A stretch of DNA of 64,000 nt, taken from positions 1,100,177-1,164,176 of the forward strand of contig NZ_LT727812.1 in NCBI RefSeq assembly GCF_900162665.1. The letters run 5' to 3'. The notes under the pieces are model-generated. The model was not told the DNA's origin. It did not search any database and worked only from the letters and a program-made list of their open reading frames with translations. The stretch comes from Oceanobacillus sojae. Lineage in GTDB: Bacteria; Bacillota; Bacilli; Bacillales; Amphibacillaceae. Shown here piece by piece: positions 59,836-64,000 of the stretch. Numbering within the stretch: the stretch's first letter is position 1; each line of letters opens with the position of its first letter. The position numbers and the translations under genes were made by a program.

Positions 59836-60900
59836 ATGTGGAATCAAAATACATTAACCGAAAAAATCGGCATCCGCTATCCGATTATTCAGGCAGGCAT
59901 GGCCGGGGGAATAACAACTCCTGAGCTTGTTGCTGCAGTGTCTAATGCCGGCGGACTCGGTACACTCGGTGCAGGCTATATGAACCCGGAACAGACTCGG
60001 GATAGTATCCAAAAGATAAAACAGCTGACTGATAATCCTTTTGCAGTCAATTTATTTACGCCTGAAACGCCAGAGGTAAAAGATGCAGAAATAGCACAGG
60101 CTAACGAATGGCTTCTTCCATTCCGTGAAGAATTGCATATTTCTGAAACCCCCGAAGTAAAAGAAATGCAGACTGCTGCTTTCGAACAGCAAATCCAAAT
60201 TATTATCGAAGAGCAGGTTCCTGTATGCAGCTTTACGTTCGGTATTCCCTCCAAAGCTGTTCTTCAGGATTTGAAAGAAAATCATATTATAGCAATAGGA
60301 ACGGCTACAACTGTTGCTGAAGCAAAAGCTAATGAAGACAGTGGAATGGATATGGTGGTTATGCAGGGAAGCGAAGCCGGCGGACACCGCGGAACATTTT
60401 TAGGTTCTTTTGAAGATGCCATGATTGGAATAATGGCACTTATTCCACAGGCCGCAGATCAGGTAAGTATTCCGCTGATTGCTGCCGGTGGAATCTCTGA
60501 TGGAAGAGGTATACTGGCATCCTTCGTCCTTGGGGCTCAGGGTGCTCAGATGGGAACCGCCTTTCTTTCCTGTTTGGAAAGCGGTGCAAACACGCAGCAT
60601 AAGCAAGCCGTTCTGAACATTGAAGAGGACCAATTGGCCATAACCTCCGCTTTTAGCGGTAAGCCTGCCCGGGGCATTCGGAACGATTTCATCCAAAAGA
60701 TGAAAAAACATGAAAAATATTTACCGCCGTATCCGATTCAAAACACCTTAACCAAGCAGATCCGAAGTGAAGCCGGAAAGCAAAATCGTACGGAATGGAT
60801 GTCATTGTGGTGTGGTCAAAATCCACGATCCTGCAAATCACAGTCAGTGAATGAACTAATGACTTCCATTGTTTCACAAATTGAAAATATGCAGAAGTAA
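59836..60900 (+). CDS. Nitronate monooxygenase (2-nitropropane dioxygenase type)
   Basis: A 354-residue FMN-dependent TIM-barrel enzyme. It oxidises alkyl nitronates such as propionate-3-nitronate to carbonyl compounds and nitrite. Visible features: YPIIQAGMAGGITTPELVAA (flavin contact) near 16-35, NAGGLGTLGAGYM, the catalytic His region GSEAGGHRG near 177 and AAGGISDGRG near 216. AAAGGAGG precedes the ATG. Monocistronic. The family also includes enoyl-reductase-like members, so the natural substrate is uncertain. Confidence 0.87.
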   Translation: MWNQNTLTEKIGIRYPIIQAGMAGGITTPELVAAVSNAGGLGTLGAGYMNPEQTRDSIQKIKQLTDNPFAVNLFTPETPEVKDAEIAQANEWLLPFREELHISETPEVKEMQTAAFEQQIQIIIEEQVPVCSFTFGIPSKAVLQDLKENHIIAIGTATTVAEAKANEDSGMDMVVMQGSEAGGHRGTFLGSFEDAMIGIMALIPQAADQVSIPLIAAGGISDGRGILASFVLGAQGAQMGTAFLSCLESGANTQHKQAVLNIEEDQLAITSAFSGKPARGIRNDFIQKMKKHEKYLPPYPIQNTLTKQIRSEAGKQNRTEWMSLWCGQNPRSCKSQSVNELMTSIVSQIENMQK

Positions 60901-60919
60901 AAGAAATTCTTCTGCAACA

Positions 60920-60962
60920 AAAAACAGGATGCCGCTCATTTTCCAAGCGGCATCCTGTTTTT
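60920..60962. terminator. 17-bp bidirectional terminator
   Basis: AAAAACAGGATGCCGCT (60920-60936) pairs perfectly with AGCGGCATCCTGTTTTT (60946-60962), serving the converging monooxygenase and MFS genes. Confidence 0.9.
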
Positions 60963-60965
60963 CAA

Positions 60966-62462
60966 TTATGCTTTTTCTGTTGCAAGATTTTTTTGTTGTA
61001 ATTCTGTTTTTTCCGCTTGAGTTGTTCTGCCCCGTTTAATAAAGAAAGCAAGAATCAACCCGATCACTGCGAATACTGTGGATACCATAAAGGCATCATT
61101 GATTCCTGTAACCTGCGCAAGGTGAGCAGCATGCACCATGTCCTGCTGATTCGCCGGGTCAAAATGATTATCTGCAATAATACCTTCGATACTGTTTTTT
61201 GCCTGATTAGTCATTACTGTAACCAGGAATGCTGTACCTATGGCACCAGCAACCGAACGAACTGTATTCACCATTGCCGTACCATGCGGATGAAGCCTTT
61301 GCGGAAGCTGATTCAATCCCGCTGTCATAATAGGCATCATAATCATAGACATACCAAACATACGAATTGTATAAATGGAAATGAGATACGCATAACTTGT
61401 TGTATCTGTCAGCTGCGTAAATAAATAAGTTGTAATAACTGTTATTGTTAATCCTGTTATCGCAAGTGGACGTGCTCCGATTCTATCAAATACTCTACCG
61501 GTAATCGGCGACATAATCCCCATAACAATCGCACCCGGCATCAGCATCAGACCTGAATTCATTGGACTGACACCTAAAACATTTTGTAAATACAACGGAA
61601 TTAACAGCATTGGAGCAAACATAGCTACTGTAATTGCAATATTAATAACCGTTGTCAGTGAAAAAATACCATCCTTGAAAACCCGGAAATCGAGCATTGG
61701 GACCTCAGCTTTAAGCTCGCGTATTACAAATAGAGTTAAACCTACAAATCCTACTACCAATCCTGTAATTACTGTTGCATCTGTCCACCCATTTGTGCCG
61801 GCAGTACTAAATCCATACAAAATCCCGCCAAATCCGAGCGTAGATAGAATAATTGCTATCACATCAATTTTCGGGAAGGTCTGTTTTGTAACGTTCTTCA
61901 AGAAAATTGATCCAAGAATAATCGTTAAAACAGCGATTGGGAAAATAATATAGAATAATAATCTCCAAGAGTAATGCTCTACGACAAACCCTGATAACGT
62001 TGGACCGACAGCAGGTGCGAAGATAATAGCAATACCGATGACTCCCATTGCTCCTCCGCGTTTTTCAACCGGGAACAGTGCCAACACAACTGTTGTCAGC
62101 AATGGCATTATAATTCCTGCCCCGATTGCCTGAATTACCCGGCCAGTCATTAATATGGTGAAATCTGGTGCAATACCACATATTAAGGTACCAGCAGCAA
62201 ATAGGCTTATCGCTGTTAAAAACAGCTGCCTTGTTGAAAATTTCTCCATTAAAAATGCTGTTACCGGGATAAGTACACCGTTAACCAGCATAAATCCGGT
62301 CGTAATCCATTGTGCTGTACTCTCCACAATATCTAAATCCTCCATAATGGAAGGCAAAGCCACATTCATTAACGTCTGATTCAAGAGCGATACAAACGCG
62401 CCCATAATAATAACAGCAAGAATAGGCCCCTTTTTTATATTCTTCATTGTTGATTCAGCCAT
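60966..62462 (-). CDS. DHA2-family (EmrB/QacA-type) multidrug MFS exporter
   Basis: A 498-residue MFS protein with 14 predicted TM segments. DHA2 marks: LNQTLMNVALPSIMEDL near TM1, GRVIQAIGAGIIMPLL (motif B) and GPTLSGFVVEHYSWRLLFYI (motif C, exporter-specific; shown in part GPTLSGFVVEHYSWR). Closest in feel to LmrB/MdrB drug efflux pumps. AAAGGAACT precedes ATG 62462; an ATG at 62474 also keeps the frame. It lies downstream of a TetR gene on the same strand, which probably represses it. Confidence 0.88.
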   Translation of the reverse strand: MAESTMKNIKKGPILAVIIMGAFVSLLNQTLMNVALPSIMEDLDIVESTAQWITTGFMLVNGVLIPVTAFLMEKFSTRQLFLTAISLFAAGTLICGIAPDFTILMTGRVIQAIGAGIIMPLLTTVVLALFPVEKRGGAMGVIGIAIIFAPAVGPTLSGFVVEHYSWRLLFYIIFPIAVLTIILGSIFLKNVTKQTFPKIDVIAIILSTLGFGGILYGFSTAGTNGWTDATVITGLVVGFVGLTLFVIRELKAEVPMLDFRVFKDGIFSLTTVINIAITVAMFAPMLLIPLYLQNVLGVSPMNSGLMLMPGAIVMGIMSPITGRVFDRIGARPLAITGLTITVITTYLFTQLTDTTSYAYLISIYTIRMFGMSMIMMPIMTAGLNQLPQRLHPHGTAMVNTVRSVAGAIGTAFLVTVMTNQAKNSIEGIIADNHFDPANQQDMVHAAHLAQVTGINDAFMVSTVFAVIGLILAFFIKRGRTTQAEKTELQQKNLATEKA

Positions 62463-62628
62463 AGTTCCTTTCATCTCCTATTTCTTCTATATATTTATTT
62501 CTCTGATAATCTCACCATTGATGGTGGTGTTACTCTTATTTAAATTCATCTTTATCATTCAAGAAAAAAAGAATGTTCAAAATCACATTCCCATCCGCCA
62601 GGCTTACATATTTCAGCTCTATAAGCTG

Positions 62629-63516
62629 TTACGTTGTCTGTAGAGTATTTAAAAATATCTCTATCCGATGAACCAGTGGTTGACACTCCTCTTCCTGAGC
62701 TAAAAACAGCAGCAGGGATTTAATCAGGAAAATTTTCGGTTTCTTCTCATAAATCTCTTTTTGCAAAGATTGCATCGCTGAAATATACTCTTCTTTCTCC
62801 TCTTCATACAATGCTAATTTTTTAACTTTTTTCTCGAGTTCTTCCAAAAGCTGATTTATTTGTTCTTCTGGAGTTTTCGTTTCTAAATCTGCTTTATAAG
62901 CCTCATATTCTTCCATTTTCCAAGGCGTCAAAACCGGCTCAGCGTCTGATGTATGATGAATCATCGTATCCAGTCGTTCTATAACAAAACGGGCTACACT
63001 TTCAAAATCAAGCTCCTTGTGATCACGGAAAATCAGTGAGATATATTCCTTTAATGTCCCCTGAAGCATCAGTGTAAGATCCCAAATATATGGCTTCACT
63101 TTATTTCCATAGGCTTCAATGAAGCAATCCTTATACCAGTTCATCATGCTGATTCTGATTCTTTTCATGAGCAAAGAAATTTTCGGATTATCATGAGGCG
63201 GTAATGCCGTGAGCAGCATGCTCATATAATCCTTATTTTCACGAATACCGTCAAACTGTACCACAAGCTTTTGAATCAGCTTTTCTTTCGGAGGCAGAGT
63301 TGAATCCAGGCTAATATTTTCAGCCTGCTGCAGCATTTTTCTTTGATTATGGCGGATAACCTGAATCAAGAGTTCTTCCTTGGAATCAAAGAAATTATAT
63401 AACGTTCCTTTGGAAATTCTGCAATCATTAGCGATTTCCTGAACCGAGGTGGCGGAATATCCTTTTTTAGAAAAAAGGTGAATGGCTGCTTGCATAATTT
63501 CTTCTTTTTTGTCCAT
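62629..63516 (-). CDS. TetR-family regulator with long C-terminal domain
   Basis: A 295-residue TetR regulator (typical members have about 200). HTH at about 5-50: EIMQAAIHLFSKKGYSATSVQ and ISKGTLYNFFDSKEELL. The long C-terminal part contains a Glu/Lys-rich coiled coil (LLEELEKKVKKLALYEEEKEE) resembling AcrR/LmrA-type regulators of drug efflux. ATG 63516 has AGAGGGGA upstream; frame open to 63558. Adjacent to the DHA2 exporter it presumably controls. Confidence 0.87.
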   Translation of the reverse strand: MDKKEEIMQAAIHLFSKKGYSATSVQEIANDCRISKGTLYNFFDSKEELLIQVIRHNQRKMLQQAENISLDSTLPPKEKLIQKLVVQFDGIRENKDYMSMLLTALPPHDNPKISLLMKRIRISMMNWYKDCFIEAYGNKVKPYIWDLTLMLQGTLKEYISLIFRDHKELDFESVARFVIERLDTMIHHTSDAEPVLTPWKMEEYEAYKADLETKTPEEQINQLLEELEKKVKKLALYEEEKEEYISAMQSLQKEIYEKKPKIFLIKSLLLFLAQEEECQPLVHRIEIFLNTLQTT

Positions 63517-63634
63517 TATTTGTCCCCTCTTTAAAACCCATCCTCTTCCGTTTCGCATCTTCTGATATGAGCCAAGCAGCTGAATGAGTTTACCAATAAT
63601 GCTTTTTCCTTTCGCATGACCGCTAAGTCAAACG

Positions 63635-63686
63635 AGAACTATTAAGTCACTGACATATTATAATTGACTATACGGTTCTTTGTCAA
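63635..63686 (-). promoter_or_regulatory. Promoter and operator region of the tetR/DHA2 genes
   Basis: On the minus strand TTGACA (63686-63681), an 18-bp spacer and TATAAT (63662-63657) make a near-consensus promoter. AGAACTATTAAGTCA (63635-63649) and TGACTATACGGTTCT (63665-63679) form an imperfect inverted repeat around the -10 box, a likely TetR operator. Confidence 0.65.
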
Positions 63687-63814
63687 CCACCTAGTTCTAT
63701 TAATTAATAAATTCTCAATCTAATCTATTTAAAACCTTTTATCGCACATAGTAAGGCTTAACAGCATCACGTTTTTAAAGCACACTTAATTATGTAATAA
63801 TCGATATAAAAAAT

Positions 63815-63844
63815 GGAAGGTATACTGTTTGTCAGTACCCTTCC
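63815..63844 (-). terminator. Terminator of the LysR-type gene
   Basis: GGAAGGTATACTG (63815-63827) pairs imperfectly with CAGTACCCTTCC (63833-63844). On the minus strand it is followed by ATTTTTTAT. Confidence 0.7.
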
Positions 63845-63853
63845 CCATAAATT

Positions 63854-64000
63854 TCAAAGTGTTTTCAGTTGTTTACTGTCACGGAGCAGCTCAATAAAAA
63901 TCTCCAAAGCATTCGTTTTGAACGGTGATTTCGTAATTATAGAAAACTCACGCACAAAAGGAAGCCCTTTAATCGGAATAATCTTCAAATCACCATATTT
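63854..64000 (-). CDS. LysR-family regulator, 3' end only
   Basis: The last 48 codons of a gene entering from the right edge. The peptide (KIIPIKGLPFVREFSIITKS, then ALEIFIELLRDSKQLKTL) has the ending typical of a LysR substrate-binding domain, with the hydrophobic ALxxFIxxL helix. Only the C-terminus is visible, so the family call is tentative and the target unknown. Confidence 0.6.
   Translation of the reverse strand, partial: KYGDLKIIPIKGLPFVREFSIITKSPFKTNALEIFIELLRDSKQLKTL

Larger units (their letters stand above)
63517..63853. other. 337-bp gap: tetR promoter region and LysR terminator
   Basis: It holds the tetR promoter with AGAACTA/TAGTTCT-type motifs (63635-63698) and the terminator of the LysR-type gene (63815-63844). 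No ORF or RNA element seen. Confidence 0.55.

Noticed and set aside
1-64000. CRISPR arrays, tRNA/rRNA genes, T-box or metabolite riboswitches, prophage
   Set aside because: No regularly spaced repeats, cloverleaf sequences, T-box motif or phage structural genes were seen by reading; subtle RNA elements would need a covariance search.

Overview
The window is a low-GC, Gram-positive chromosome segment, most likely from a halotolerant, spore-forming member of the Bacillaceae. Oceanobacillus or a close relative is my best guess. The basis is AT-rich DNA, strong AGGAGG-type ribosome binding sites, ATG/GTG/TTG starts, a CotF-type spore coat gene, Bacillus-type Fur boxes, and operons matching Bacillus feu, lic, alaRT, bdbDC and cap. 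The genus is inference; the order Bacillales is well supported. No rRNA, tRNA, CRISPR array, phage block or replication origin was seen.

Layout. 0-8.5 kb: arsB arsenite efflux, ctaB (haem O synthase), an OmpR-type two-component system, a DUF4064 membrane protein, a three-gene operon of a small membrane protein, a degenerate ABC-ATPase fused to a LytTR DNA-binding domain and an ABC-2 permease, then a small multidrug export-type protein. 8.8-16.7 kb: an eight-gene siderophore uptake operon behind two tandem Fur boxes. It holds one ATPase, two permease/binding-protein sets (one clearly FeuABC-like) and a BesA-like esterase; the feuB-like permease has a one-base frameshift. 16.8-24.9 kb: a MacB/FtsX-type ABC transporter with its PadR regulator, a TetR-controlled ABC-2 transporter with a repeated palindromic operator, and a YitT protein. 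25.2-30.7 kb: a licBCA/6-phospho-beta-glucosidase operon divergent from a LicR-type PTS-controlled activator. 30.8-36.7 kb: quinone oxidoreductase, a YjaZ-like protease gene overlapping a truncated MerR gene, a free-standing DnaA domain I protein, a NUDIX hydrolase, a frameshifted pentapeptide-repeat gene and an aldo/keto reductase. 36.8-38.8 kb: an IS3-family element inserted inside a transcription terminator and carrying an extra convergent ORF. 38.8-45.6 kb: alaRT, bdbDC, a fold-back repeat, an XRE/membrane-protein pair, LysE exporter, DUF2512 protein and a coat protein.

45.7-50.4 kb holds a complete poly-gamma-glutamate operon in the order capB-capC-capA-capD-capE, the order of the B. anthracis capsule operon. 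The CapD-like transpeptidase suggests wall-attached rather than only released polymer. 51-64 kb: a TetR/acetyltransferase pair with a long palindromic operator, an amidohydrolase/sodium symporter pair divergent from a nucleoside phosphorylase/MFS pair, a DUF1275 protein, a metallo-beta-lactamase-fold remnant, nitronate monooxygenase, a TetR/DHA2-efflux pair, and the 3' end of a LysR-type gene at the right edge.

Overall the region is accessory and transporter-rich, concerned with iron, beta-glucosides, drug/lipid ABC export and capsule. Local regulators sit next to their targets and often have visible operators. Several genes are eroded: feuB, the pentapeptide gene, merR and the MBL-fold remnant. 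The items most worth checking are the LytTR-fused pseudo-ATPase operon, the free-standing DnaA domain I protein, and the IS element with a passenger ORF. I did not find a clearly new defence or biosynthetic system.
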